Source: Microbacterium sp. nov. GSS16
GTDB taxonomy: Bacteria > Actinomycetota > Actinomycetes > Actinomycetales > Microbacteriaceae
DNA length: 64,000 bases
Direction: 5' to 3'
NCBI RefSeq assembly: GCF_028198145.1
Contig: NZ_CP116338.1
Span: 2,604,001 to 2,668,000, forward strand
In this document: in pieces, positions 26,318 through 35,299 of the stretch
Layout: each line of letters begins with the position of its first letter
Numbering within the stretch: the stretch's first letter is position 1
Made by a program: the position numbers and the translations under genes
The notes under the pieces: generated by a model
Databases searched by the model: none
The model's input: the letters and a program-made list of their open reading frames with translations, nothing else
Told to the model about the DNA's origin: nothing

Positions 26318-28338
26318 GGAATCGGTGGCGGACTGCGACCGCGGTCCTGCTCGGTGTTCTGATGGGCGCGCTCTCGCTGAGCATGGCGTCCGCGACCGAT
26401 CCCGGTGAGCTCGACGGGCAGATCACCGACCGCAGCGGTGTGATCTCCGCCTCCGATCGGGCGGATGCCGAGGCGACCCTCGACAGGCTGCGCGAAGAGG
26501 CGGGCATCGACCTCTTCTTCGTCATGGTGCCGCAGTACACGTCGCCGGCCGATCCTGCCGCGTGGACGACGCAGACGGCGCAGGGCAACGGGTTCAGCGA
26601 CACCCAGTACCTCATCTCGGTCTCGACCGAGGGTCGCAATTACACGATGTACCGCCCGGACCGGGGCGAGATGAGCGTCGAGCAGCGCGACGAGATCCTC
26701 GCCGCCATGCGACCGGATCTGTCGGAGAGCGACTTCAGCCGCGCCGTGGTCGCGGGCGCGGACCGGGCGTACGACATCTACGTGCTCGAGCCGCAGCGAG
26801 CGGCAGAGCAGCAGCAGCGCGCTGCGGAGATCGCCGCACGCACAGCGATCATCGTCGGCATCGTCGTCGTGGTCGTCGTCGTGATCGTCGTGATCGTGCT
26901 GCTCGTGCGCCGTGCCCGCAGGCGGGCGGCGCAGCAGGCCGTGCGGCAGGCGCAGCTGGCCGAGCTCGGCAGGCAGGCGAACATCGCGCTGGTGCGCACC
27001 GACGACCTCGTGCGCACCAGCGAACAGGAGATGGAGTACGCGCGTGCGCAGTTCGGCGACGAGGTGATCGGCCCGTTCGTGACGGCCCTGCAGACCTCGC
27101 GCACCAACCTCGACCAGGCGTTCTCGCTGCAGCAGAAGCTCGACGACGAGGTTCCCGACACCGACGAGCAGCGCATCGAGTGGAACCAGCGCATCCTGCA
27201 GCTGTGCTCGGACTCGACGCAGGTGCTCGAAGAGCGCAAGGCCGAGTTCGACGAGCTGCGCGAGCTCGAGCAGAACGCCCCCGCCGCGCTCGAGAACGTG
27301 CGCCGTCTGCGCGCCGCCGCCGGCGCCGAGATCGAGCGGGCCGATCGCATCCTCGACGACCTCGCCGCCGTCTATGCGCCCTCAGCGATCTCCCCTGTGG
27401 TCGGCAACACCGCCGAAGCCCGCTCTCGCATGACATTCACCGACGAGCGCATTCGGGAGGCCGATGCGCTGATCGCCGAGGGCGAGACCGGCGACGCCGC
27501 CGTCGCCGTCCGCGCGGCGGAGGGCGCCGTGCAGCAGGCCACTCAGCTCGAGGACGCGGTCGAGAAGCTGCAGAGCGATCTGCAGGCCGCCGACGAACGA
27601 GCCGCCGCGCTCATCTCCGAGCTGAACGCCGATGTGCAGACGGCCCGTTCCCTCCCCGACTCGCAGGGCGGCATCGCTCAGGCGGTGGCGGCCACGCTGC
27701 AGGGCATCCAGCGCGCTCAGGCGATGCTCGGACCCTCCGGGCGGGAGCCTCTCGACGCCCTTCGGCTTCTGGAAGCCGCCAACACGTCGATCGACGCCGT
27801 CATCCAGCACGGCCGCGACGAGCAAGCCAGGATCGCACGCGCACTCAGCATGCTCGCCGATGCGGTGCGCCGCGCCGAGATGCAGATCTCCACTGCGGAG
27901 AGCTACATCCTCAACCGCCGTGGTTCGATCGCATCGACCGCGCGCACCCGTCTCGCCGAAGCACGGGCGACGCTCGAGCAGGCTCAATCACTCGCTCAGA
28001 CCGACCCGGTCGCGGCGCTCTCGCTCGCCCAGCGGGCGGACGCCCTGGCGTCGGAGGCCATCCGGATCGCACAGAGCGACTACTCCGGGTTCAGCGGCGG
28101 CGGCGGTCGCGGCGGTGACACCCTCGGCGCTCTGCTCGGCGGCATCCTCATCGGCCAGGCCACCGGCGGTCATCACGGCGGCGGCTGGGGCGGCGGCTGG
28201 GGCTCCGGCGGAGGCGGCTGGAGCGGCGGCGGCAGCAGCGGCGGCGGAGGCTTCTTCGGCGGCGGAGGCGGCGGAGGCTTCTCGGTCGGCGGCTTCGGCG
28301 GCAGCTCCGGCAGCAGCGGAGGCGGAGGCGCGTTCTGA
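26314..28338 (+). CDS. TPM-domain envelope protein with coiled coil and Gly-rich tail
   Basis: A 674-residue protein: signal peptide (1-28), exported TPM (TLP18.3/Psb32/MOLO-1) domain at about 30-155, one valine-rich membrane helix (about 168-190), a long cytoplasmic Ala/Glu/Arg coiled-coil region (200-590) and a C-terminal tail of Gly/Ser runs with Phe and Trp. TPM proteins act in membrane repair or protein quality control. It lies directly before pspA, a pairing that fits an envelope-stress role. GGAGGG precedes the ATG. Exact role is unknown. Confidence 0.8.
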   Translation: MRNRWRTATAVLLGVLMGALSLSMASATDPGELDGQITDRSGVISASDRADAEATLDRLREEAGIDLFFVMVPQYTSPADPAAWTTQTAQGNGFSDTQYLISVSTEGRNYTMYRPDRGEMSVEQRDEILAAMRPDLSESDFSRAVVAGADRAYDIYVLEPQRAAEQQQRAAEIAARTAIIVGIVVVVVVVIVVIVLLVRRARRRAAQQAVRQAQLAELGRQANIALVRTDDLVRTSEQEMEYARAQFGDEVIGPFVTALQTSRTNLDQAFSLQQKLDDEVPDTDEQRIEWNQRILQLCSDSTQVLEERKAEFDELRELEQNAPAALENVRRLRAAAGAEIERADRILDDLAAVYAPSAISPVVGNTAEARSRMTFTDERIREADALIAEGETGDAAVAVRAAEGAVQQATQLEDAVEKLQSDLQAADERAAALISELNADVQTARSLPDSQGGIAQAVAATLQGIQRAQAMLGPSGREPLDALRLLEAANTSIDAVIQHGRDEQARIARALSMLADAVRRAEMQISTAESYILNRRGSIASTARTRLAEARATLEQAQSLAQTDPVAALSLAQRADALASEAIRIAQSDYSGFSGGGGRGGDTLGALLGGILIGQATGGHHGGGWGGGWGSGGGGWSGGGSSGGGGFFGGGGGGGFSVGGFGGSSGSSGGGGAF

Positions 28339-28411
28339 CGTCGACGCCGGGCCTATCACGATCTGACACGACCATCGACCACGACAACCTGAGAACAGCA
28401 AAGGAATGAAC

Positions 28412-29152
28412 ATGGCCAAGGAATCCATCTTCGGGCGCATCTCGACCCTCGTCCGCGCGAACATCAACTCGCTCCTCGACCAGGCCGAGGATCCGCAGAA
28501 GATGATCGACCAGCTCGTCCGCGATTACACCAACAACATCGCCGACGCGGAGTCGGCGATCGCCGAGACCATCGGCAATCTGCGCCTGCTCGAGCGCGAC
28601 CACGAAGAGGACGTCCGCGCCGCACGCGAGTGGGGCAACAAGGCACTCGCCGCCAGCCGCAAGGCAGACGAGCTGCGCTCGGCCGGCAACACGACCGACG
28701 CCGACAAGTTCGACAGCCTCGCCAAGATCGCCCTGCAGCGTCAGATCGGCGAAGAGCGCGAGGCACAGGCGGCCGAGCCGCAGATCGCGGCGCAGACCGA
28801 GATCGTCGAGAAGCTCAAGGGCGGGCTGAACGGCATGAAGGAGAAGCTCGGCCAGCTCAAGACGAAGCGCAGCGAGCTGCTCGCCCGGGCGAAGGTCGCC
28901 GAGGCGCAGACCAAGGTGCAGGATGCCATCGGCTCGATCAACGTGCTCGACCCGACCAGCGAGCTCGGTCGTTTCGAAGACAAGATCCGCCGTCAGGAGG
29001 CCCTCGCCCAGGGCAAGGCCGAGATCGCGGCCTCCTCGCTCGACGCGCAGTTCGAGAGCCTCGAGGACCTCGGCGAGCTGACCGAGGTCGAGGCCCGCCT
29101 CGCCGAGCTCAAGTCCGGCGGCACCTCGCGTGCCGCCCTCGAAGCAGAGTGA
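28412..29152 (+). CDS. pspA: PspA/IM30 (ESCRT-III-like) membrane-protecting protein
   Basis: A 246-residue helical protein that polymerises on damaged membranes. The N-terminus AKESIFGRISTLVRANINSLLDQAEDP and the segment QKMIDQLVRDY match the PspA/IM30 family, and almost the whole protein is predicted coiled coil. I prefer ATG 28412 because AAAGGA at 28400-28405 is 6 nt away; an ATG two codons upstream directly abuts that site. It is 73 bp downstream of the TPM gene and is followed by a strong hairpin. Confidence 0.92.
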   Translation: MAKESIFGRISTLVRANINSLLDQAEDPQKMIDQLVRDYTNNIADAESAIAETIGNLRLLERDHEEDVRAAREWGNKALAASRKADELRSAGNTTDADKFDSLAKIALQRQIGEEREAQAAEPQIAAQTEIVEKLKGGLNGMKEKLGQLKTKRSELLARAKVAEAQTKVQDAIGSINVLDPTSELGRFEDKIRRQEALAQGKAEIAASSLDAQFESLEDLGELTEVEARLAELKSGGTSRAALEAE

Positions 29153-29156
29153 TTCC

Positions 29157-29190
29157 GAGGGGTGGATGCCGTGCGCGGCATCCACCCCTC
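29157..29190 (+). terminator. Hairpin terminator after pspA
   Basis: A perfect 15-bp stem (GAGGGGTGGATGCCG and its complement) with a TGCG tetraloop, 4 bp past the pspA stop and 20 bp before the next ATG. It is followed by a C/T-rich stretch rather than a pure U-run. Confidence 0.85.
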
Positions 29191-29210
29191 CTTCTCCCCC
29201 CGGAGAGACC

Positions 29211-30017
29211 ATGACCCGTTTCCTGATCGTGCCTCAGTGGCAGGGCTCGCCGTCGGCCCGCGCCATGCTGCTCACCGACGGCGCCGCCGCGATCGCCGGC
29301 GATCTGCCGCGCCGTGATACGACGATGCTCGACGTGCCGCTGGAGGCCGGCGACTCTCTCGGCACCGGCATCCGGCGGCTGAGCGCTCTGCTGCGCACTC
29401 GTGAACTCGTCACCGAGCGCATCGCCGGCACGAGCGAGCCGACCGTGGTGGTCGGCGGCGACTGCAGCGTGAGCGTCTTCGCCCTCTCGGCGATCGACAC
29501 CTCGGAGCTCGCCGTGCTCTGGTGCGACGCGCACCCCGACCTGAACGACGCGTCCACCTCGCCGTCCGGAGCGTTCGCCGGGATGGCGCTGCGCGCGGTG
29601 ATGGGCGAGGGCGAGCCGCAGCTCGCCCTGTCACCCGGGGTGCCCGCCGAGCGGATCGTTCTGCTGGGCTCGCGCTCCATAGACGACACCGAACGGGATG
29701 CCCTGGAGCGGGTCAGCGTGCTCTCCTCCGACAGCCTGGCAGATGCCAGCGCCGTGGCCGCAGCGGTGCGTGCGACGGGTGCGAGTCGGGTGTGGGTGCA
29801 CATCGACGTCGACGTGCTCGATCCTGCGGAGTTCGAGGGCGTCTCCGAAGCCGCGCCCTTCGGGGTGAGCGCGACTGATCTCGCCGCCGCGCTGAGGCGC
29901 CTTCGCGAGGAGGTGCCGCTGGCCGGCGCGACCATCGCCGGTTTCGCGCCCCGCAGCCCGGCGGATGCCGTGCTCGACCTCGGCGCGATTCTTCGTCTGA
30001 TCGGCGCCGTGGCATGA
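29211..30017 (+). CDS. Divergent arginase/agmatinase (ureohydrolase) family protein
   Basis: A 268-residue protein of the ureohydrolase fold. Family motifs are recognisable but altered. GGDCS replaces GGDHS (first metal-binding His is Cys), WCDAHPDLND keeps the DAHxD metal set, SGAFAGMAL lacks the usual His of the SGNLHG-type loop, and HIDVDVLDP keeps the second Asp pair. The Mn2+ site is thus partly changed, so activity on arginine or agmatine is doubtful. It overlaps the next gene by 4 bp and follows the pspA terminator, so it begins a separate unit. Confidence 0.75.
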   Translation: MTRFLIVPQWQGSPSARAMLLTDGAAAIAGDLPRRDTTMLDVPLEAGDSLGTGIRRLSALLRTRELVTERIAGTSEPTVVVGGDCSVSVFALSAIDTSELAVLWCDAHPDLNDASTSPSGAFAGMALRAVMGEGEPQLALSPGVPAERIVLLGSRSIDDTERDALERVSVLSSDSLADASAVAAAVRATGASRVWVHIDVDVLDPAEFEGVSEAAPFGVSATDLAAALRRLREEVPLAGATIAGFAPRSPADAVLDLGAILRLIGAVA

Positions 30018-30478
30018 CGGCCGAGTGGCGGGCCCACGCAGCGCGCGCGCTCGCGCGCGGACGCCGCGTCGACAGGATCCTGCCTTCGGTGCTGCTCGAC
30101 TCGCCGATCAGCAGCCTGGGCTATGCCTGGGGCACCGCCGTCGGCTGGGTATGGGGTTCGCTGTGGAGCACGGGGAGAGTGCAGCATCGAGAAGGACTCT
30201 GGGTCTTCCAGGGGCTGCCCGCGTGGGCATTCGCGCGCGGTGGAGTCTGCGTGGGCGGATGCTTCCTCACCGGCGACCGTGGTCCGTCAGACGCCGTGCT
30301 CAGGCACGAAGCCGTCCACAAGCGCCAGTGGCGCCGATACGGGTTCCTGATGCCCGTGCTGTATCTGCTCGCGGGACGGGATCCGCTTCGCAACTGGTTC
30401 GAGGTCGAAGCGGGCTTGGAGGACGGCGGTTACGTGCCGCGGTCGCGGCGAGTCGGTCAGTCGGACGTGAGACCGTAA
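30014..30478 (+). CDS. Small HEXXH-motif protein (putative minigluzincin)
   Basis: A 154-residue protein whose ATG overlaps the ureohydrolase stop (ATGA). It has one or two weak hydrophobic stretches, a Cys pair (GGVCVGGCF) and the motif HEAVHKRQW near residue 97, an HEXXHxxQ zinc-binding pattern followed by Glu residues (FEVEAGLEDGGY) that could be the third ligand. Similar proteins are often annotated only as hypothetical. The metalloprotease idea is inference. Its 3' end overlaps the convergent SIP gene by 22 bp. Confidence 0.6.
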   Translation: MTAEWRAHAARALARGRRVDRILPSVLLDSPISSLGYAWGTAVGWVWGSLWSTGRVQHREGLWVFQGLPAWAFARGGVCVGGCFLTGDRGPSDAVLRHEAVHKRQWRRYGFLMPVLYLLAGRDPLRNWFEVEAGLEDGGYVPRSRRVGQSDVRP

Positions 30479-30918
30479 CGGGACGGAGCGTGGATCGCCT
30501 CCGCCGGCACGGTTCCCGCATTCGTCAGGTGGTCGACGATGTCGGCGGTGCTCAGCCAGCCGCCGAGCAGAATGACCTCGGTGCCCAGGCCGGCGCCGGA
30601 TTCGTCGCAGAGCATCTCGTCCGCCCAGGCGATCGCGGCCCGGCTGAGCGCCGCCCCCGTCGCGCGCGGCTGCAGGCCCCGACGCGAGCGGGGCAGCCAG
30701 GTCACGGTCATCCGCGGCGGCGCCGAGATGATGCCGATGTCGCCGGCATCGGGCACCTCGATGAAGACGCGGCCGACGGCGCACATGGGCAGCGTGGCGA
30801 GGGCGAGCTCGAGATCGGCGAGCGAGTGCTCGTCAGCCGTGATCAGGTGCTGCACCTGCGGTCGGCGGGACGCTCGGCGTGCGGCGCGGCCGGCTGCGTA
30901 CGTCTGAGTGGTGCCCAT
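30457..30918 (-). CDS. Stand-alone SIP (siderophore-interacting protein) C-terminal domain
   Basis: A 153-residue protein matching only the C-terminal NAD(P)-binding-like SIP domain (HLITADEHSLADLELALATLP, PMCAVGRVFIEVPDAGDI, then WLPR). Normal siderophore-interacting reductases are about 280 residues with an N-terminal FAD domain, which is absent. It may act with a separate flavin partner or have a regulatory role. A DtxR/IdeR-type iron box lies 24 bp before the ATG, so expression under iron limitation is likely. Confidence 0.75.
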   Translation of the reverse strand: MGTTQTYAAGRAARRASRRPQVQHLITADEHSLADLELALATLPMCAVGRVFIEVPDAGDIGIISAPPRMTVTWLPRSRRGLQPRATGAALSRAAIAWADEMLCDESGAGLGTEVILLGGWLSTADIVDHLTNAGTVPAEAIHAPSRYGLTSD

Positions 30919-30941
30919 GATGACTTCACTCTACCACCTAT

Positions 30942-30960
30942 GTAGGGTTGCCTAACCTCA
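30942..30960 (-). promoter_or_regulatory. DtxR/IdeR iron box upstream of the SIP-domain gene
   Basis: TGAGGTTAGGCAACCCTAC on the minus strand agrees at 15 of 19 positions with the recalled consensus TTAGGTTAGGCTAACCTAA. It is 24 nt upstream of the SIP ATG, where a bound repressor would block the promoter. Confidence 0.8.
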
Positions 30961-30985
30961 TTCGACCGCGCACCGACGGGCGCGA

Positions 30986-31690
30986 TCAGACGAGCAGTGC
31001 CTCCGCCAGCGCATGGAGCTCGGCGTCGGCCATCCCGGCGTCGCGCAGGAACGCGGCCACCGATCCATAGCGGTCGTCGATGTCGGCCAGAAGCGACGCC
31101 ATCACGGGAGCGGGTGACTCGGTCGCAAGCTGCACGGCGTTCGTGGCGTCGGGCAGGTGCGCGCGCAGGTACTGCACGATCGCGCGGTTCCGCTCCGGCG
31201 GCAGCTGCGACGCGGTGAGCGCGTAGTCGGCGACCACGGCATCCCGATCTGCCCCGACCGCACTGAGCGCGAGAGCAACCGTGACACCGGTGCGGTCCTT
31301 CCCCACCGTGCAGTGCACGAGTGTCGGCTCGCCTGCCGCGATGATGCGAACCGCGTCCACCAGCCTCGGTGCGGACTCGTCCACGAGATGACGATACATC
31401 GCGGTCAGATCCATATTGAGCGTGAAGAACGAGCCGACCGATCCGAGGAACAGCGGGATCCGCGTGATCGGGACGCCGCTGAGAGCGGACGGCTCCCGCT
31501 CCACCTCGGCGTCGTCTCGGAGATCGACCACGTGCCGCACGCGGTCGGCGAGCAGCGCACCACCCTCGGGCGTGAGGTCTGCGAGGTGACCGGAGCGCAG
31601 CAGCACTCCGGAGCGCACCCGCGCGGAGCCGGCGCGGATGCCTCCGACGTCACGGAGATTCGCGACACCGCCGACGCTGAGCACACTCAT
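30986..31690 (-). CDS. Tyrosine-protein phosphatase (MptpB/LipA-like family)
   Basis: A 234-residue protein with the N-terminal NLRDVGG motif and the active-site loop HCTVGKDRTG near residue 123 (Cys and Arg of the CX5R signature, with the KD replacement typical of the MptpB/Y_phosphatase3 group). Such enzymes can act on phosphotyrosine and phosphoinositides. No signal peptide is seen. It stands alone between the iron-box promoter region and an A/T-rich gap. Confidence 0.85.
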   Translation of the reverse strand: MSVLSVGGVANLRDVGGIRAGSARVRSGVLLRSGHLADLTPEGGALLADRVRHVVDLRDDAEVEREPSALSGVPITRIPLFLGSVGSFFTLNMDLTAMYRHLVDESAPRLVDAVRIIAAGEPTLVHCTVGKDRTGVTVALALSAVGADRDAVVADYALTASQLPPERNRAIVQYLRAHLPDATNAVQLATESPAPVMASLLADIDDRYGSVAAFLRDAGMADAELHALAEALLV

Positions 31691-31878
31691 GCTCGCACTC
31701 GGATCAGACGCGGGGACATGCCTCCACCCTACGCGCCATAGGGCGCGTCAAACGAAACACCTGAAATGCAGATAGACAAGCCTCGAGGAGAATATCTGAG
31801 CAATATACGAAGTATGGCACGCAAAAGTCGTGCAGACTGATCCCGCATTTCTCGCTGCACCCGCCGCAAGAGCAGAAT
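31691..31878. other. A/T-richer intergenic region, probable divergent promoters
   Basis: This 188-bp gap separates the divergent phosphatase and hydrolase genes. Bases 31740-31870 are visibly richer in A and T than the surroundings (AATATCTGAGCAATATACG among others), fitting a promoter region or a small piece of foreign DNA. No convincing ORF, hairpin or known operator was found. Confidence 0.4.
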
Positions 31879-32790
31879 ATGGCCGTGGTTGAAGACATCA
31901 GCGAGTTCGGCTACCTGCCCCAGCAGGCGCAGGCCCTGGGCACCGACCTGCCCCGCGCCGAGCGTATCGCCATAACCCTCCCCGACAGTCGCGCGCTCAG
32001 CGCGCTGCGCTTCGGCGACGGCGACCCCGAGGTGACGCTGCTGCACGGTGCCGGTCTCAACGCCCACACGTGGGACGTTGTCGCGCTGCTGCTCGGCCGT
32101 CCGGCCATCGCGATCGATCTCGCCGGTCACGGTGATTCCTCTTGGCGCGACGACCTGGACTACTCCCCCGCCGTGCTCGCCGCCGACGTCGCGCGCGCTC
32201 TCGCGACCTGGGCGCCGCGCCCGCAGATCCTCGTCGGCCACTCCCTCGGCGGGCTCACGGCACAGATCGTCGCGTCCGAGCATCCGGAACTGGTTCGCGA
32301 GCTGATTCTGGTCGACATCGTGCCCGGCCTCGACACCGACGCGGCTCCGTCGGTGCTGCGCGAGTTCTACGCGGTCACCGACTTCGCCTCGCCCGATGAG
32401 GCGGTCGACCGCGCACAGGCGTTCGGCTTCGGCGGGAGTCGAGCCGACACCGAGCGCGGCGTCTTCTTCAACACGCGCGTGCGCGACGACGGCCGCGTCG
32501 AATGGAAGCACCACTTCGCGCACATCATCGCGTCGGCCTTCGACTCGCTGAAGACGGAGCGCACCGCGCCAGGGGCCGCACCGTGGGCGCAGCTCAGCGC
32601 CATGGACGCCCCGGTCACGCTGGTGCGCGGTGAGCGCGGCTTCCTGCAGGATGCCGACGTCGCCGCGTTCACCGAGCACCTTCCCACCGCCGCTGTCATC
32701 ACCGTCGACGCCGGACACAACGTCCAGGAGACGGCCCCCGACTCCCTCGCCGCCATCGTGACCGGCGCGCTGACCCGCGGGACGCGCTGA
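31879..32790 (+). CDS. Alpha/beta-fold hydrolase
   Basis: A 303-residue alpha/beta hydrolase. LLHGAGLNAHTWD near residue 53 is the oxyanion region, GHSLGG near 117 carries the nucleophile Ser, and GHNVQE near 285 carries the catalytic His. It lies 32 bp before the oligopeptide importer genes on the same strand and is probably cotranscribed, so it might process the imported compound. Substrate cannot be told from sequence. Confidence 0.85.
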   Translation: MAVVEDISEFGYLPQQAQALGTDLPRAERIAITLPDSRALSALRFGDGDPEVTLLHGAGLNAHTWDVVALLLGRPAIAIDLAGHGDSSWRDDLDYSPAVLAADVARALATWAPRPQILVGHSLGGLTAQIVASEHPELVRELILVDIVPGLDTDAAPSVLREFYAVTDFASPDEAVDRAQAFGFGGSRADTERGVFFNTRVRDDGRVEWKHHFAHIIASAFDSLKTERTAPGAAPWAQLSAMDAPVTLVRGERGFLQDADVAAFTEHLPTAAVITVDAGHNVQETAPDSLAAIVTGALTRGTR

Positions 32791-32822
32791 TCGCGCGCCG
32801 CACCCCTTCGAGAGGACGACCC

Positions 32823-34349
32823 TTGTCTGCTTCCCCCGCCCGGCGCTCCGCCGGATTCGCCGCCCTCGGCCTGCTCGCCGCCGGCGCGATCGCGCTCAGC
32901 GCCTGCGCCCCGGCCGCCGAGCCCACGCCGACGGCGTCCGCTGCGGTCGACCCCGATGCGACCCTCACCGTCGGACTCGTCCTCGAGCCCACCAATCTCG
33001 ACATCCGGCACACCAGCGGCGCCGCTCTCGAACAGGTGCTGGTCGACAACATCTACGAGGGGCTCGTCACCCGCACGCAGGACAACGGGATCGAAGAGCG
33101 TCTGGCGAGTGCGTACGAGGTGTCGGCGGACGGACTGACCTACGAGTTCACGCTCAATGAGGGCGTCACCTTCCACGACGGCACTCCGCTCACGTCGGCC
33201 GATGTCGTCGCCTCGTACGAGACCGTCAGGACGGATGCCAGTGTGCAGGGCAACGCGGAGTTCGCCGGCGTCACCTCGATCGCAGCTCCCGACCCCCAGA
33301 CGGTGACGATCACCCTCACTCAGCCCGACCAGAACTTCCTCTTCACCCTCACCGGGCCCGCCGGACTGGTGTTCAAGAACGGTGACACCACCGACCTGAA
33401 GACCGATGAGAACGGCACGGGCCCGTTCGTGCTCGATCGCTGGGCGAAGGGCAGCGCCATCACCTTCGACAGGTACGACGAGTACTGGGGAGAGAAGGCC
33501 ACGATCGGAGAGGTGGTGTTCGAGTACATCCCCGACTTCACCGCCGGAGTGAACGCGGCGCTCGACGGCACGCTCGACGTGCTCACCGCCGTCGACCCGA
33601 ACCTCGTCTCCCAGCTCGAGGACACCGGCGACTTCACCATCACGAGCGGCCGCACCACCGACAAGGCGACCCTCGCCTTCAACAACCGAAAGGCCCCCCT
33701 CGACGACGTCCGGGTGCGCGAGGCACTGCGTCTCGCCGTCGACCACGAGGCGCTCGTCGAGGCGATCGGCGCCGGCCAGACGCTGTACGGTCCGATTCCC
33801 GAGCTCGACCCCGGTCACGAGGATCTCAGCGACGTCGCGCCCTACGACCCGGCGAAGGCGAAGAAGCTGCTGAAGGAGGCCGGTCACGAAGAGCTGGATC
33901 TCACCCTCACCATCCCGTCGTTCTACGGCACGACCGCGGCTCAGGTGCTGGTGTCGGACTACGCCAAGGTGGGCGTCTCACTCGAGGTCAAGCGCGTGGA
34001 GTTCCCCACCTGGCTCGACGACGTCTACACGAACCACGACTACGAGCTCAGCTTCGTGCTGCACGTCGAACCGCGCGATTTCGTGAACTTCGCCAATCCC
34101 GACTACTACTTCGGCTACGACAACGCCGAGGTGCAGAAGCTGTACGCCCAGTCGCAGACCGAGATCGACCCGAAGAAGTCGGCCGACCTGCTGAAGAAGG
34201 CCGCACGCATCGTCTCCGAGGATCACGCGGCGGACTGGCTGTACAACGGCGCCACGCTCACCGCGCACACCGCGGCGGTCGCCGGCTTCCCGACCGACTC
34301 GATCAACTCGCGCATCGATCTCGCCGGCGTGACGAAGTCCGCGGAGTGA
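32823..34349 (+). CDS. ABC transporter substrate-binding lipoprotein (SBP family 5, peptide/nickel type)
   Basis: A 508-residue extracytoplasmic binding protein with a lipoprotein signal (residues 1-27, lipobox LSAC) and the family-5 pattern: LEPTNLD, LVDNIYEGLVT, VTFHDGTPLTSADVVASYE near residue 120 and NNRKAPLDDVRVREALRLAVD near 283. GAGAGG about 7 nt upstream supports the TTG start. Family-5 proteins carry oligopeptides, sugars, metals or drugs, so the ligand is open. It heads a full dpp/opp-type operon with coupled downstream genes. Confidence 0.88.
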   Translation: MSASPARRSAGFAALGLLAAGAIALSACAPAAEPTPTASAAVDPDATLTVGLVLEPTNLDIRHTSGAALEQVLVDNIYEGLVTRTQDNGIEERLASAYEVSADGLTYEFTLNEGVTFHDGTPLTSADVVASYETVRTDASVQGNAEFAGVTSIAAPDPQTVTITLTQPDQNFLFTLTGPAGLVFKNGDTTDLKTDENGTGPFVLDRWAKGSAITFDRYDEYWGEKATIGEVVFEYIPDFTAGVNAALDGTLDVLTAVDPNLVSQLEDTGDFTITSGRTTDKATLAFNNRKAPLDDVRVREALRLAVDHEALVEAIGAGQTLYGPIPELDPGHEDLSDVAPYDPAKAKKLLKEAGHEELDLTLTIPSFYGTTAAQVLVSDYAKVGVSLEVKRVEFPTWLDDVYTNHDYELSFVLHVEPRDFVNFANPDYYFGYDNAEVQKLYAQSQTEIDPKKSADLLKKAARIVSEDHAADWLYNGATLTAHTAAVAGFPTDSINSRIDLAGVTKSAE

Positions 34350-35299
34350 TCCGCTACGCGCTCACACGGGGAGCCCTGCTGGTCGCAGGGCTCCTCGTGT
34401 CGAGCGCGATCATCTTCCTGACGCTGCGGGTGTTCCCCGGGGACGTCGCGCAGCTCATCGCCGGCACTCAGGCCGACCCGCAGACGGTCGCGGCGCTGCG
34501 CGAATCGCTGGGCCTGAACAAGCCGCTGCTCGCGCAGTACACCGACTGGATCGGCGGCATCCTGCGCGGCGATCTGGGCACCTCCCAGCTCAGCGGCGCC
34601 TCGGTGGGCTCCGAGCTGGTCGAGAAGTCGCGAGTCACGGTTCCCCTCGGGCTGATGGCGCTCGTCATCGCCCTGCTCATCGCGGTGCCGTTCGGGGTGG
34701 CATCCGCCCTGCTGCGCGGCCGCGCCGGTGGCACCGCCCTGAGCCTCGGCGCACAGGCCCTGGCCGCGGTCCCCGTGATCTGGGCCGGGATGATGCTGGT
34801 CGTCGTCTTCGCCCACTGGCTGGGCTGGCTGCCGGCGCAGGGCTTCCCCCGCGCGGGGTGGACCACTCCTGCCAAGGCGCTCGAGTCGCTGCTGCTTCCC
34901 GCGCTGACCATCGGCATCGTCGAGGGCGCCATGCTGATGCGCTTCGTCCGCAGCGCCACGCTGCAGGCCGCCGGCCAGGACTTCGTGCGCACCGCGGCCG
35001 CGAAGGGCCTCACACGGCGCCAGGCGCTCATTCGTCACGGCATCCCTGCCGTGGGGCTCTCGATCGTCACGGTGCTCGGCGTGCAGGTCGCCGGCATCGT
35101 GGTGGGCTCGGTCGTCATCGAGCAGCTGTTCACCCTTCCCGGCATCGGGCGGATGCTGGTCGCCGACGTCGGCACGCGCGATCTGATCAAGGTGCAGAGC
35201 GAGCTTCTCGTGCTCACCGGATTCGTGCTGATCATCGGCTTCATCGTCGACCTCGTGCACCACGCCGTCGACCCCAGGCAGAGAGCGGAGGAGAGCTGA
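34346..35299 (+). CDS. Peptide-type ABC transporter permease (DppB-like)
   Basis: A 317-residue membrane protein with six helices and the cytoplasmic coupling loop FVRTAAAKGLTRRQALIRHGI near residue 215. The C-terminus IIGFIVDLVHHAVDPR is typical of DppB/OppB. The GTG start overlaps the SBP stop by 4 bp. It partners the following DppC-like permease. Confidence 0.9.
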   Translation: MIRYALTRGALLVAGLLVSSAIIFLTLRVFPGDVAQLIAGTQADPQTVAALRESLGLNKPLLAQYTDWIGGILRGDLGTSQLSGASVGSELVEKSRVTVPLGLMALVIALLIAVPFGVASALLRGRAGGTALSLGAQALAAVPVIWAGMMLVVVFAHWLGWLPAQGFPRAGWTTPAKALESLLLPALTIGIVEGAMLMRFVRSATLQAAGQDFVRTAAAKGLTRRQALIRHGIPAVGLSIVTVLGVQVAGIVVGSVVIEQLFTLPGIGRMLVADVGTRDLIKVQSELLVLTGFVLIIGFIVDLVHHAVDPRQRAEES

